Positions 1-7,260 of a DNA stretch of 7,582 nucleotides are shown piece after piece. Under the pieces are notes generated by a model. It was not told where the DNA came from and searched no databases. It worked only from the letters and a program-made list of their open reading frames with translations. The position numbers were made by a program, and so were the translations under genes. The stretch's first letter is position 1; each line of letters starts with the position of its first letter. Source of the DNA: an uncultured Spongiibacteraceae bacterium (GTDB lineage: Bacteria > Pseudomonadota > Gammaproteobacteria > Pseudomonadales > Dasaniaceae); contig CALBVI010000229.1 in assembly GCA_937969395.1 (NCBI GenBank), positions 1 to 7,582 of the forward strand, read 5' to 3'.

Positions 1-116
1 ATTCGCGCAGCTGTTATTAATTCGCAATGATCGGCAAATTCTTTGTTTAAAGCACGACCTACCTGCCCCGTAACCCCAGTTAGGAGAATTTTTTTTCCTA
101 TTAAATGGTTAAACAT
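1..116 (-). CDS. rfbD: dTDP-4-dehydrorhamnose reductase, N-terminal fragment (runs off the window)
   Basis: This is the first 38 codons of RmlD/RfbD, the last enzyme of dTDP-L-rhamnose synthesis, which reduces dTDP-4-dehydro-L-rhamnose with NAD(P)H. I translated it directly from the minus strand. It starts MFNHLIGKKILLTGVTGQVG and shows the Rossmann dinucleotide-binding glycine motif (G14, G17, G20) after a short beta strand, as RmlD proteins do. The ATG at 116-114 lies inside the end of rfbC, giving an 8-nt overlap in another frame and suggesting translational coupling. No other in-frame ATG, GTG or TTG precedes the glycine motif, so this start is the only sensible one, although it adds a few residues before the usual MKILLTG-type beginning. 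The identity rests on a short piece plus its place directly after rfbB, rfbA and rfbC. Another short-chain reductase cannot be fully excluded. The catalytic YxxxK region lies beyond the window edge. Confidence 0.88.
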   Translation of the reverse strand, partial: MFNHLIGKKILLTGVTGQVGRALNKEFADHCELITAAR

Positions 117-663
117 ATGTAGGCAACTGGTCTTTTGTTAAATTTTTAAGTTGAATTCCCATTTTATCTTTACCAGACAATTGTGGCATATTTACCGGCC
201 AGGGAATTGCCAAATCAGGGTCATCCCAAGCGATACTCATTTCACCTTTAGGGTTATAAAAATCTGTGCACTTATAAGAAAATAATGCAGTATCAGAAAG
301 CACCACAAAACCGTGCGCAAATCCAGGAGGCACATAGAACTGTTTTTTATTTGCTTCTGACAGACACACTGCCTCCCAGCACCCAAATGATGGAGAGCCA
401 CATCTAATATCAACAGCAACGTCATACACCTCACCTTGCAGCACTTGCACCAGTTTTCCCTGTTCCATCGGCTTTTGAAAATGCAGTCCTCTTAAAATAT
501 TTTTGCGCGAGAAGGAAAGGTTATCCTGCACGAAATTCTCAGTTATGCCGGCATCACGATAACACTCTTCATTGTAGGTTTCGAGAAAGAAGCCACGCTC
601 GTCACCAAAAACTTTTGGCTCAATAACAAACAATCCATTAATACTTGTTTCTACAATATTCAT
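109..663 (-). CDS. rfbC: dTDP-4-dehydrorhamnose 3,5-epimerase
   Basis: RmlC/RfbC, third enzyme of the dTDP-L-rhamnose pathway. It is a cytoplasmic cupin-fold epimerase that inverts C3 and C5 of dTDP-4-keto-6-deoxyglucose. The 184-residue length is normal for the family. Visible family motifs are the N-terminal substrate-contacting segment FGDERGFFLE (19-28), RGLHFQ (59-64) carrying the catalytic-type histidine H61, VPPGFAHGF (111-119), and SYKCTDFY (129-136) holding the conserved tyrosine region. The ATG at 663 begins MNIVETSINGLFVIEP, matching the usual family N-terminus. It sits 18 nt after the rfbA stop, with only a weak AGAG ribosome site. Its last codons overlap the rfbD start by 8 nt, consistent with one operon. 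No lesion is visible. Sampled sequence here is clearly A+T-rich, more so than ilvE or waaF. Confidence 0.97.
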   Translation of the reverse strand: MNIVETSINGLFVIEPKVFGDERGFFLETYNEECYRDAGITENFVQDNLSFSRKNILRGLHFQKPMEQGKLVQVLQGEVYDVAVDIRCGSPSFGCWEAVCLSEANKKQFYVPPGFAHGFVVLSDTALFSYKCTDFYNPKGEMSIAWDDPDLAIPWPVNMPQLSGKDKMGIQLKNLTKDQLPTYV

Positions 664-681
664 ATTTTTTACTCTATATTC

Positions 682-1569
682 TTATCGTTTATAGATGTTC
701 GGCAGCCGTTGTAGATATTGACCATACTTGGTTTTTTTATACCTTTCAGCTAATTCCATCAACTTTTCGGTATTTATCCAGCGATTGTAATAAGCAATTT
801 CTTCTGGACACAAAACCATTAATCCCTGACGCTTATGAATAGTTTCAATATAATTGGCAGCCTCCAAAAGTGAATCATGGGTACCCGTATCAAGCCAGGC
901 ACTACCTCTACCAAGATCTTCTAGTCGTAAAGTTTTATCTGCCAAATACAATTTATTAAGATCCGTGATTTCCAATTCACCACGACTGGATGGCTTTAAG
1001 CTTTTGGCAAATTCGACTGCCCGCTCATCGTAAAAATATAACCCTGTCACAGCATAATTGGATTTTGGCATTTCAGGCTTTTCTTCAATAGACAACACAT
1101 CTCCTTTATCATTTATCTCAGCCACACCATAGCGCTCAGGATCACCCACCCAATACCCAAAAATTGTTGCACCACTTTGCTGAGCACCCACTTTACTAAG
1201 CAGATCAGTCATGCCATGACCATAAAAAATATTATCACCCAAGATTAAACATGAAGGTGAACCACTTAAAAAATCCTCAGCTAAAATTAAGGCCTGAGCC
1301 AATCCGTTTGGAGATTTTTGCACAACATACTCAAAACTTATGCCCCAATCGGAACCGTCCCCTAAAACTTTTTTAAACTGAGCTTGATCGTGGGGCGTTG
1401 TAATAATCAAAATCTCTTTGATACCTGCAGACATCAATGCTGCAATAGGGTAGTAAATCATTGGCTTGTCATATACAGGCATTAACTGTTTGCTAACCCC
1501 TAACGTTAGAGGATGCAAGCGAGTACCTGACCCTCCAGCTAACACTATACCTTTACGCGATTTATTCAT
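682..1569 (-). CDS. rfbA: glucose-1-phosphate thymidylyltransferase
   Basis: RmlA/RfbA, the first enzyme of the pathway. It couples dTTP and glucose-1-phosphate to make dTDP-glucose plus pyrophosphate in the cytoplasm. The 295-residue length matches the family (about 290). The nucleotidyltransferase signature [13 protein letters not shown] occupies residues 10-22, followed by [11 protein letters not shown] (26-36) with the conserved lysine K27. The metal and substrate segment LGDNIFYG is at 110-117, EEKP at 162-165, GELEITDLN at 197-205 and WLDTGT at 225-230. The ATG at 1569 overlaps the end of rfbB by 8 nt, and a GGTGGA ribosome-binding sequence inside rfbB precedes it, so its translation is probably coupled to rfbB. 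In the rhamnose pathway this enzyme is classically feedback-inhibited by dTDP-L-rhamnose (family knowledge). The gene appears intact. Confidence 0.98.
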   Translation of the reverse strand: MNKSRKGIVLAGGSGTRLHPLTLGVSKQLMPVYDKPMIYYPIAALMSAGIKEILIITTPHDQAQFKKVLGDGSDWGISFEYVVQKSPNGLAQALILAEDFLSGSPSCLILGDNIFYGHGMTDLLSKVGAQQSGATIFGYWVGDPERYGVAEINDKGDVLSIEEKPEMPKSNYAVTGLYFYDERAVEFAKSLKPSSRGELEITDLNKLYLADKTLRLEDLGRGSAWLDTGTHDSLLEAANYIETIHKRQGLMVLCPEEIAYYNRWINTEKLMELAERYKKTKYGQYLQRLPNIYKR

Positions 1570-2632
1570 TTAGCTTTCCACCCATACGCTGCAAGCGATA
1601 ACTCCCATCTAAAACATTATGCCACCATTCTGGATTTTCAAAATACCATTGAACGGTTTTTCTTATACCGCTTTCAAAGGTTTCTGCTGGCACCCACCCA
1701 AGCTCACGTTCAATTTTTCCAGCATCAATTGCATACCGGCGGTCATGCCCTGGCCGATCTTTAACAAACTCTATTAAATCTGTATATAAATTGACGCCTT
1801 TAGGTTTTTCAGGCGCTAATTCTTCTAGCAATTCGCACACTGTATTGACGACTTCAATATTTTTCTTTTCGTTATGGCCGCCAATATTATAGGTTTCGCC
1901 AACTTCGCCTTCAGTTACAACTTTATAAAGCGCACGCGCATGGTCTTCAACATGCAGCCAATCACGAATTTGCGAACCATCACCATAAACAGGTAATGAC
2001 TTGCCATGAATAGCATTCAAAATAATATGAGGGATTAATTTTTCTGGGAAATGATAAGGCCCATAATTATTAGAACAGTTAGTGATAACAATCGGTAATC
2101 CAAATGTACGGTACCAAGCCCTCACTAAATGATCAGACCCCGCCTTGGATGCAGAATAAGGAGAGCTAGGTGCATACGGCGTCGTCTCTAAAAATAAATT
2201 GTCATCACCGTCTAAGTCGCCGTAAACCTCATCGGTTGATATATGGTGAAAGATGAAGTCAGATTTACGCACATCACTCAATCCCTCCCAATAAGCTCTA
2301 GCTACCTCTAACAAATTATAGGTACCAATAAGATTAGTTTGTACAAACTCACCGGGACTATCTATTGATCTGTCTACATGAGATTCAGCCGCCAAATGCA
2401 TAATTTTATCTGGCTGAAACGCCTGAAATACATCCTCTAGAGCCGCACGGTCACAAATATCAACTTCCGCAAACTGGTAATTTGCCGAACTGGAAACCTC
2501 AACCAATGACGAGAGATTACCAGCATAAGTAAGCTTATCGAGATTTAAAACTTTATCTCCCGTATTGCTGAGAATATTTCGGATTACGGCACTACCGATA
2601 AAACCTGCCCCACCCGTTACTAAAATTTTCAA
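1562..2632 (-). CDS. rfbB: dTDP-glucose 4,6-dehydratase
   Basis: RmlB/RfbB, second enzyme of the pathway, an NAD+-dependent extended short-chain dehydrogenase that converts dTDP-glucose to dTDP-4-keto-6-deoxyglucose. I place the start at the TTG at 2632 (356 residues) because it gives the typical [16 protein letters not shown] beginning and lies 6 nt after an AGAGAGGA ribosome site. The upstream in-frame TTG at 2638 (358 residues) directly abuts that site. In 356-residue numbering, the glycine-rich NAD motif GGAGFIG is at 7-13, the catalytic TDE triad at 133-135, and YSASK with Tyr159 and Lys163. [12 protein letters not shown] (79-90) and [14 protein letters not shown] (185-198) are further family signatures. 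Length is close to the usual 350-360. It follows msbA by 39 nt and overlaps rfbA by 8 nt. RffG of the enterobacterial common antigen pathway has the same activity, but the rfbA, rfbC and rfbD neighbours favour the rhamnose role. Confidence 0.97.
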   Translation of the reverse strand: MKILVTGGAGFIGSAVIRNILSNTGDKVLNLDKLTYAGNLSSLVEVSSSANYQFAEVDICDRAALEDVFQAFQPDKIMHLAAESHVDRSIDSPGEFVQTNLIGTYNLLEVARAYWEGLSDVRKSDFIFHHISTDEVYGDLDGDDNLFLETTPYAPSSPYSASKAGSDHLVRAWYRTFGLPIVITNCSNNYGPYHFPEKLIPHIILNAIHGKSLPVYGDGSQIRDWLHVEDHARALYKVVTEGEVGETYNIGGHNEKKNIEVVNTVCELLEELAPEKPKGVNLYTDLIEFVKDRPGHDRRYAIDAGKIERELGWVPAETFESGIRKTVQWYFENPEWWHNVLDGSYRLQRMGGKLNE

Positions 2633-2638
2633 TGACAA

Positions 2639-2646
2639 TCCTCTCT
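2639..2646 (-). promoter_or_regulatory. Ribosome binding site deciding the rfbB TTG start
   Basis: On the minus strand this reads AGAGAGGA, a good match to the anti-16S sequence. Two in-frame TTG codons follow. The first, at 2638, touches the site with no spacing, which is unfavourable. The second, at 2632, is 6 nt away, within the normal range, and gives the conserved family N-terminus. This supports the shorter protein. Confidence 0.6.
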
Positions 2647-2671
2647 ACTCTAAAAATATACTTTCGAAACT

Positions 2672-4438
2672 TCAATCGAAAACACTTGCTGCATATTGCA
2701 TCGTGTGCAACCTAGCATAGTGCTCCTTTAGGTCAAGCAAATCATTATGCTTGCCCTGCTCTACAATTTCACCCTGATCCATAACCACAATCCGATCAGC
2801 CTTCTCAATCGTCGATAATCGATGTGCAATTACAATAGTCGTTCTTCCTTTCATTACAGCATCTAACGCATCTTGTATATTACGCTCAGACTCAGTATCC
2901 AGCGCCGAAGTCGCCTCGTCCAATATCAATATCGGCGCATCTTTTAATAATGCTCTGGCTATAGCTATACGTTGACGCTGCCCACCTGAGAGTCTGGTGC
3001 CATCCTCACCAACGAGCGTATCCATACCCTCAGGTAATTGATTAATGAAATCTAATGCATTGGCCTCTACCGCAGCTTTTTTTATCGCACCCGCATCGAC
3101 ATTAGATAACTGACCATAGGCGATATTATTAGCAATAGTGTCATTGAATAAAATAACCTGCTGATTAACTAACGCAATTTGCCGGCGCAAGCTTTCTATT
3201 TTTAAATCACCAATATCAACACCGTCAAAAGTTATACTACCTTCTGAGCAGTCATAAAAGCGCAATAACAAACTAGCCAGTGTGGACTTCCCGCTACCCG
3301 ATTTACCAACAATCGCAATAGTCTCTCCAGGCTCTATCAATAAATTAATATCACGCAGAACCTGCTTGCCAAACTCATAACTGAAATTAATATTTTGCAG
3401 TTCAATGCGACCGGTGACACGCTCAATTGATATTGACCCATCATTTTCTTCAAAAGGAGAATCGAGCTGTTCGAATACAGAACCTGCTGCCGCAATACCG
3501 CGCTGAATAACCGAATTGACTTCACTTAACGATCTTATTGGCTTAGCAATAAGACCCGCTGCGATAACGTAGGCCACCAAGTCACTGGTAGATGCACCGC
3601 TTTTTTCAGCCATGTAAAGTACAATAAACATTACGCCCGCCATTGCTAACGCCACAATCAATTGCAACACAGGAGTTTGAATAGCTTGTACTTTACTAAA
3701 TTTCAATCCCTGACGAGTATTTTCATTACTTGCCGCATGAAAGCGATCTTTTTCATAGGGCTCACCGCCATAACTTCGAACCAACTTATATCCCTGAATA
3801 CTTTCATTGGCGATATGAGTAACATCCCCCATACTCGCTTGCATTTTCTCACTAACACGCCGAAAACGTTTGCTGGCATAACCAACCAAAACACCCAATA
3901 TCGGCGCAATTAAAATAAAGATCAGCGTTAACTGCCAGTTTTGCCATAACAAATACCCAAGCAGCACTATAACCGTAAAGCCATCACGAAAAATGATTTT
4001 AATCGCTTGAGATGCCGCCTCGCTCATCTGAGTGACATTATAGGTAATCATCGACACCAACTCGCCGGAATTCTTTTTATCATGATAACTACTGGGCAGT
4101 ACTAATAGATGATCAAACAACTGCTTACGCACGTCATTAACTACGCCCAGCGCGACCTTAGCAAGAAAGAAATTACCGCTAAAATATCCCATACCACGTA
4201 CTACGCTGATCCCAACCCCTGCCAGAGGCACAAGGTAAATTAAATCAGCATTCTGGCCTTCAAGACCATCAATGAAATACTTTACTAATTGAGCAGCCGC
4301 AGCCTGAGTACCAGCATAAGCAGCAAAACCCACCATACTGATAAGAAAGAAAAGCCTATAATTGGCCGAATAACCAAGCAATCGCTTATATATCGACCAC
4401 GTATCATTGCTTGATGAAGGCTGACTGACCGTTGACAT
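2672..4438 (-). CDS. msbA: Lipid A export ATP-binding/permease protein MsbA
   Basis: MsbA is an inner-membrane ABC half-transporter that acts as a homodimer to flip core-lipid A from the inner to the outer leaflet. The 588 residues fit the family (E. coli about 582). An N-terminal six-helix transmembrane domain spans roughly residues 25-320, with hydrophobic stretches near 27-50, 66-92, 145-165, 168-190, 255-277 and 285-300. The ATPase domain follows, with Walker A GKSGSGKST (378-386), Q-loop Q426, signature LSGGQRQR (483-490), Walker B ILILDE (503-508), D-loop SALD (511-514) and switch H539 in IAHRLSTIEKADRI. Much of the last 200 residues reads like E. coli MsbA from memory, which separates it from generic multidrug half-transporters. 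The ATG at 4438 follows an AAGAG site with 5-nt spacing. The usual partner lpxK is not next to it; rfbB follows instead after 39 nt, suggesting cotranscription with the rhamnose genes. The gene is intact. Confidence 0.95.
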   Translation of the reverse strand: MSTVSQPSSSNDTWSIYKRLLGYSANYRLFFLISMVGFAAYAGTQAAAAQLVKYFIDGLEGQNADLIYLVPLAGVGISVVRGMGYFSGNFFLAKVALGVVNDVRKQLFDHLLVLPSSYHDKKNSGELVSMITYNVTQMSEAASQAIKIIFRDGFTVIVLLGYLLWQNWQLTLIFILIAPILGVLVGYASKRFRRVSEKMQASMGDVTHIANESIQGYKLVRSYGGEPYEKDRFHAASNENTRQGLKFSKVQAIQTPVLQLIVALAMAGVMFIVLYMAEKSGASTSDLVAYVIAAGLIAKPIRSLSEVNSVIQRGIAAAGSVFEQLDSPFEENDGSISIERVTGRIELQNINFSYEFGKQVLRDINLLIEPGETIAIVGKSGSGKSTLASLLLRFYDCSEGSITFDGVDIGDLKIESLRRQIALVNQQVILFNDTIANNIAYGQLSNVDAGAIKKAAVEANALDFINQLPEGMDTLVGEDGTRLSGGQRQRIAIARALLKDAPILILDEATSALDTESERNIQDALDAVMKGRTTIVIAHRLSTIEKADRIVVMDQGEIVEQGKHNDLLDLKEHYARLHTMQYAASVFD

Positions 4439-4529
4439 TATTACTCTTAATTAAAAATCCATTAGCAACTTAATTATCGATACTATCAATGAAGCGGCAA
4501 ATTAAGGCACTTAAATAAAAACTGACCGC

Positions 4530-4560
4530 ATTATACGGCATTCATTACAGTATTTGTTAA
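4530..4560 (-). promoter_or_regulatory. Candidate sigma-70 promoter for msbA-rfbBACD
   Basis: On the minus strand there is a perfect -10 hexamer TATAAT (4535-4530) and a near-consensus -35 TTAACA (4560-4555), separated by 19 nt, slightly longer than the preferred 17. Transcription would start about 85 nt before the msbA ATG. Its position in the gap in front of msbA, and the lack of gaps of comparable size further downstream, make it the best candidate for driving msbA and the rhamnose genes. Matches of this kind are frequent in A+T-rich DNA, so support is moderate. Confidence 0.4.
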
Positions 4561-4734
4561 AGTCTTTATACTTTAGTAGACGCCAAACAGGGAGCAACTC
4601 ACTATTTCTTACACAAACTTTATCAAAGCTGTAAAACAGTCTTCATAATCTCAGCTTAAAATCTGCCCGATACTTTTATTCACGCCTTCACGCGGGGTGA
4701 TTATTGACAGTCTTGGAGACAAAACCTAAGCCTC
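4561..4734. other. A+T-rich intergenic stretch with no recognisable gene
   Basis: Between the candidate msbA promoter and the readable part of the ugd relic I see no open frame resembling a known protein, no convincing terminator hairpin and no RNA gene. It may contain the unrecognisable 5' part of the decayed ugd gene, since that gene's N-terminal Rossmann domain should lie on this side. Confidence 0.4.
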
Positions 4735-5214
4735 AGCAATGATAAAATCGCTGTAGCCATCAACGCGCTCGCCACAAATTCAACGACAACCCTTCAATCA
4801 ACCGTGCCTGTTGGTTATACCGAATGCAACCAACAACAGACTGGTTTTGACACGATCATTTCCTATCCCGAACGCCTTCGAGGATGTATAGCCCCACATG
4901 ACAACCTTCACTCTTCACCCATTATTATTGGCGAAGACTCAAACTAGGGTCGTAAATTTGAGATATCATTTCTCTAATTAAAAACCAGAGCATTGAAACA
5001 ATTATTCATGAGCCAGAATCCAAAGAAGATGTATTTGCTGACTCAATCGTCGTACACGACTTAGACACATTTGAGGCATCAGCTGAAAATCGTAGTGGCC
5101 AATCGACGCTCCGACAATCTATCAGGTATCGAAGAAAGGGGTTATGCCTGTGATTTATTTGGCGGCGACCAAGGCAGCAACAATCATCAAAACTACTTAA
5201 GCATAAAACACTAG
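4735..5214 (+). pseudogene. ugd: Decayed UDP-glucose 6-dehydrogenase gene remnant
   Basis: Plus-strand remains of a Ugd-type enzyme (UDP-glucose to UDP-glucuronate). Block one, frame of 4744, reads KIAVAINALA, then STVPVGYTE, PERLRGCIAPHDNLHSS and IIIGEDS. This lines up with E. coli Ugd KSTIPVGFTE, SPEFLREGRALYDNLHPS and IVIGERS, including exact spacing between PE and DNLH. The block meets a TAG at 4945-4947. Block two (4962-5087, another frame) reads DIISLIKNQS, then IIHEPESKEDVFADS and VVHDLDTFEASAE, matching the C-terminal IVYEP...EDEFF..RVVRDLEAFK region. Block three (5089-5214, shifted again) reads IVVANRRSDNLSG, then CDLFGGD and a 15-residue tail to TAG. The first 95 or so residues and the middle, with the catalytic cysteine motif (GGYCLPKD type) and NAD-binding parts, are absent. 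About 160 codons of roughly 390 remain. The gene converges on lpxL. Alignment was by eye; related nucleotide-sugar dehydrogenases (tuaD, GDP-mannose type) are less likely. Confidence 0.85.
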
Positions 5215-6140
5215 CAGCCAGCCTGCTTATATAATTTTTGCTTGCCGTCTGGCTGGGTTTTAAAACGTTTGTGCACCCACATATATTGCTCAGGAGCCTG
5301 CCTAACGGCCTGCTCTATCGTCTGATTAACAATGCGAGCATCTTCCGTTTCATCACCCGAGGGGAAATTAGGCACTTCAGATATCTCAATGGTGTAGCCT
5401 AAATTATCTTTATTACGCTGATGGCGCACCATCAACATCGGCGATTGATTCATCGCAACAAATTTCGTAGTAGCGGTAATAGTTGCTGCCGTCTGACCAA
5501 AGAAAGGCACGAACACCGAGCCTTTCTCACCAAAGTCTTGATCGGGCGCATACCAAATACAGTGATTATCTTTTAATCGACGCAGAACATCGCGAATTCT
5601 TTTGCGATCGATCACCGAAGTGAAACGACTGCGCTTAGTCCGTATCACATAATCCATAAGTGCGTTGTTATGCTTACGATACATACAATGCACTGGCGCA
5701 CCATAATAACTAATTAATACGCCGCCCAAATCTAAATTACTGAAGTGAGCGCCAAGTATGATTACTCCACGCCCCTGCGCCAAAGCTTTATCTAGGATGT
5801 CTTGACCGATAACTGTAGTGCGTTTTTTAAAGGCTTCGATATCCCCCCAGTATGCCCAAGCAGTCTCTACAAACCCCATGCCATTAGCGCGAAAAATATC
5901 TTTAACGAATGCTTTTTGCTCTTCAGGATTTTTTTCAGGGAAACAAAGACGAACATTAACCTCAGTCACTTTGCGACGCTTTTTTATTAAATAATAAAGC
6001 AACATGCCAAAACCACTGCCTACTTTTAAGCCTAAAGCAAAAGGCAGCGCGCCAAAAAACCGAAGAATGCCGAGCAGTATCCACGTAACCCAATACTTTG
6101 GTGCGAGAAAATCCTTCCAATTTTCCGCTGCATCACTCAA
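5211..6140 (-). CDS. lpxL: Lipid A biosynthesis lauroyl (late) acyltransferase, LpxL/HtrB family
   Basis: An inner-membrane-associated acyltransferase that transfers a secondary acyl chain from acyl-ACP to the lipid A precursor. The 309 residues match the family (about 306). A hydrophobic N-terminal segment (about 17-52) is the likely membrane anchor. The catalytic HX4D/E motif is GAHFSNLDLGG, with H132 and D137, the positions I recall for H132 and E137 in E. coli LpxL. Further signatures are YRKHNN (154-159), WYAPDQDFG (196-204), SVFVPFFG (208-215) and QYMWVHKRFK (285-294). The start is a TTG at 6140, overlapping the waaF stop as TTGA. A GGAG site 8 nt upstream inside waaF supports it, and no in-frame ATG lies nearby, so translation is coupled to waaF. 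The acyl chain length, or an LpxM/LpxP role, cannot be told from sequence. Its stop lies in a CTAG shared with the ugd relic stop. Confidence 0.93.
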   Translation of the reverse strand: MSDAAENWKDFLAPKYWVTWILLGILRFFGALPFALGLKVGSGFGMLLYYLIKKRRKVTEVNVRLCFPEKNPEEQKAFVKDIFRANGMGFVETAWAYWGDIEAFKKRTTVIGQDILDKALAQGRGVIILGAHFSNLDLGGVLISYYGAPVHCMYRKHNNALMDYVIRTKRSRFTSVIDRKRIRDVLRRLKDNHCIWYAPDQDFGEKGSVFVPFFGQTAATITATTKFVAMNQSPMLMVRHQRNKDNLGYTIEISEVPNFPSGDETEDARIVNQTIEQAVRQAPEQYMWVHKRFKTQPDGKQKLYKQAGC

Positions 6141-7186
6141 AGCAAAGTCTCCAGCCGATGAATAACTTGCTCGGGGCCTAAATCACGCAGACACTTCAAC
6201 GGATTTTCTTTCTCAGTTAATGGGCATTCACGCTTAAAACAAGGTCCGCAATCAACACTCAATTGCTCGACAACGACATTATCACTCAGTGGCGGGGTAA
6301 AACTGGGGGAAGTAGAGCCATAAACAACAGCAAGTGGCCGACCTAAAGCGGCGGCAATATGCATCAAACCCGAATCGTTACTCACCACTACACTGGCATG
6401 CGACAGAATGTCCACAGCTTCAGCCAAGGCAGTCTCCCCTGCTAAGCTAGTGCAATGCAGCTGTTGCTCCACTGTTAATAAATTTTTAATTTGATTCGCA
6501 ACTTGCTGGTCATTGGCTGAACCAAACAATGCGACCTGCCAACCTTGATCAATAAAATGCTGCGCTACTGCTGCATAATGTTGCTCAGGCCAACGTTTGG
6601 CGGGACCAAACTCTGCGCCGGGACACAACGCCAATAATGGCTGATCTACTTTCAATGCGTATTTTTTTAACAGCCCTTCAATTGAAGCCGAATCAATTTG
6701 TAATACAGGCCGCGGACATTGTTCGAGAGCTGGAACTGGCGCATCGGCGGATAATGCCAACGCGACAAAACGCTGCACCATTAAAGGATAACTTTCTTTA
6801 TTCAATAATCGAATATCACTCAATAATCCAAAACGCATCTCACCGCGCCAACCGGTTCGTTCGGGAATATTTGCAAAGAATGGCACCAGTGCTGACTTTA
6901 ATGAGTTGGGCAAGACAATGGATTGATGATAATTTTCTTCAGCTAAGGTTTTACCCAGTTGATACCGCATACCAATATTCAACTTGCCATGACCCACCGG
7001 CATACTAATGCCGCGTCGCACCTCAGGCATCCGCTCAAGAATGGGCAAGCTCCAAGCGGGCGCAAGCACATCGACAATACAATTGGGGTGATCTTGCTGC
7101 AGAGCAATAAATAACGACTGCGCCATAACCATATCGCCAACCCAGGACGGACCGACGATAAGAATTTTTTTATTATGCTCAGCCAT
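6137..7186 (-). CDS. waaF: ADP-heptose:LPS heptosyltransferase II
   Basis: WaaF/RfaF is a GT9-family cytoplasmic-face glycosyltransferase that adds the second L-glycero-D-manno-heptose to the LPS inner core from ADP-heptose. The 349 residues match the family (E. coli 348). The N-terminal ILIVGPSWVGDMVMAQSL (8-25) is characteristic, with the conserved aspartate D18 of the acceptor-site loop. TGWRGEMRFGLL (111-122) follows, then the donor domain with CPGAEFGPAKRWP (188-200), SNDSGLMHIAAALG (269-282) and GSTSPSFTPPL (290-300). A C-terminal cysteine group C313, C316, C321 and C332 is also usual for WaaF. The ATG at 7186 has only a weak ribosome site. The gene follows ilvE by 74 nt, as I recall in Pseudomonas, and couples to lpxL through TTGA. 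I prefer WaaF over WaaC because of the GPSWVGDMVMAQ and SPSFTPP segments. It appears intact. Confidence 0.95.
   Translation of the reverse strand: MAEHNKKILIVGPSWVGDMVMAQSLFIALQQDHPNCIVDVLAPAWSLPILERMPEVRRGISMPVGHGKLNIGMRYQLGKTLAEENYHQSIVLPNSLKSALVPFFANIPERTGWRGEMRFGLLSDIRLLNKESYPLMVQRFVALALSADAPVPALEQCPRPVLQIDSASIEGLLKKYALKVDQPLLALCPGAEFGPAKRWPEQHYAAVAQHFIDQGWQVALFGSANDQQVANQIKNLLTVEQQLHCTSLAGETALAEAVDILSHASVVVSNDSGLMHIAAALGRPLAVVYGSTSPSFTPPLSDNVVVEQLSVDCGPCFKRECPLTEKENPLKCLRDLGPEQVIHRLETLL
6149..6152 (-). promoter_or_regulatory. Ribosome binding site for the lpxL TTG start, inside waaF
   Basis: GGAG on the minus strand, 8 nt before the TTG at 6140. It supports a non-ATG start that overlaps the waaF stop codon, since the nearby ATG at 6133 and GTG at 6136 are in other frames. 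Confidence 0.55.
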
Positions 7187-7260
7187 TATTTATTCGATTT
7201 TTACTGTTTCAATTTTACTGCTTAAATTTTTAATGAACGATAAATAATTCAATCGCCCAG
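7187..7260. other. ilvE-waaF intergenic spacer with a short direct repeat
   Basis: This 74-nt A+T-rich gap holds two copies of CAGTAAAA on the minus strand (7206-7199 and 7220-7213), 14 nt apart. I see no intrinsic terminator and no promoter I would defend, so whether waaF has its own transcript cannot be decided from sequence. Confidence 0.3.

Noticed and set aside
3662..3913. Plus-strand and alternative minus-strand open frames inside msbA
   Set aside because: Both are shadows of the intact MsbA frame, which carries every expected ABC motif.
4625..4657. Inverted repeat AAGCTG...CAGCTT as a terminator or small RNA
   Set aside because: The arms are only 6 nt with a long A+T-rich loop and no following T tract on either strand.
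4682..4701. Possible CACGCC...GGGGTG hairpin as a terminator
   Set aside because: The stem has a G-G mismatch and no run of T afterwards, so it is too weak to call.
4704..4732. Plus-strand TTGACA at 4704-4709 as a promoter for the ugd relic
   Set aside because: The sequence 17 nt downstream (TAAGCC) is a poor -10, and the hexamer lies where the interior or missing 5' part of the old gene would be, so it is probably chance.
5085..5091. Sequencing error as the only reason for the ugd frame change
   Set aside because: One base error could explain this shift alone, but not the missing N-terminus, missing middle and internal TAG, so true decay is preferred.
6637..7008. Plus-strand open frame of 123 codons inside waaF
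   Set aside because: It is wholly antisense to a well-conserved waaF, with no recognisable motif or ribosome site of note.
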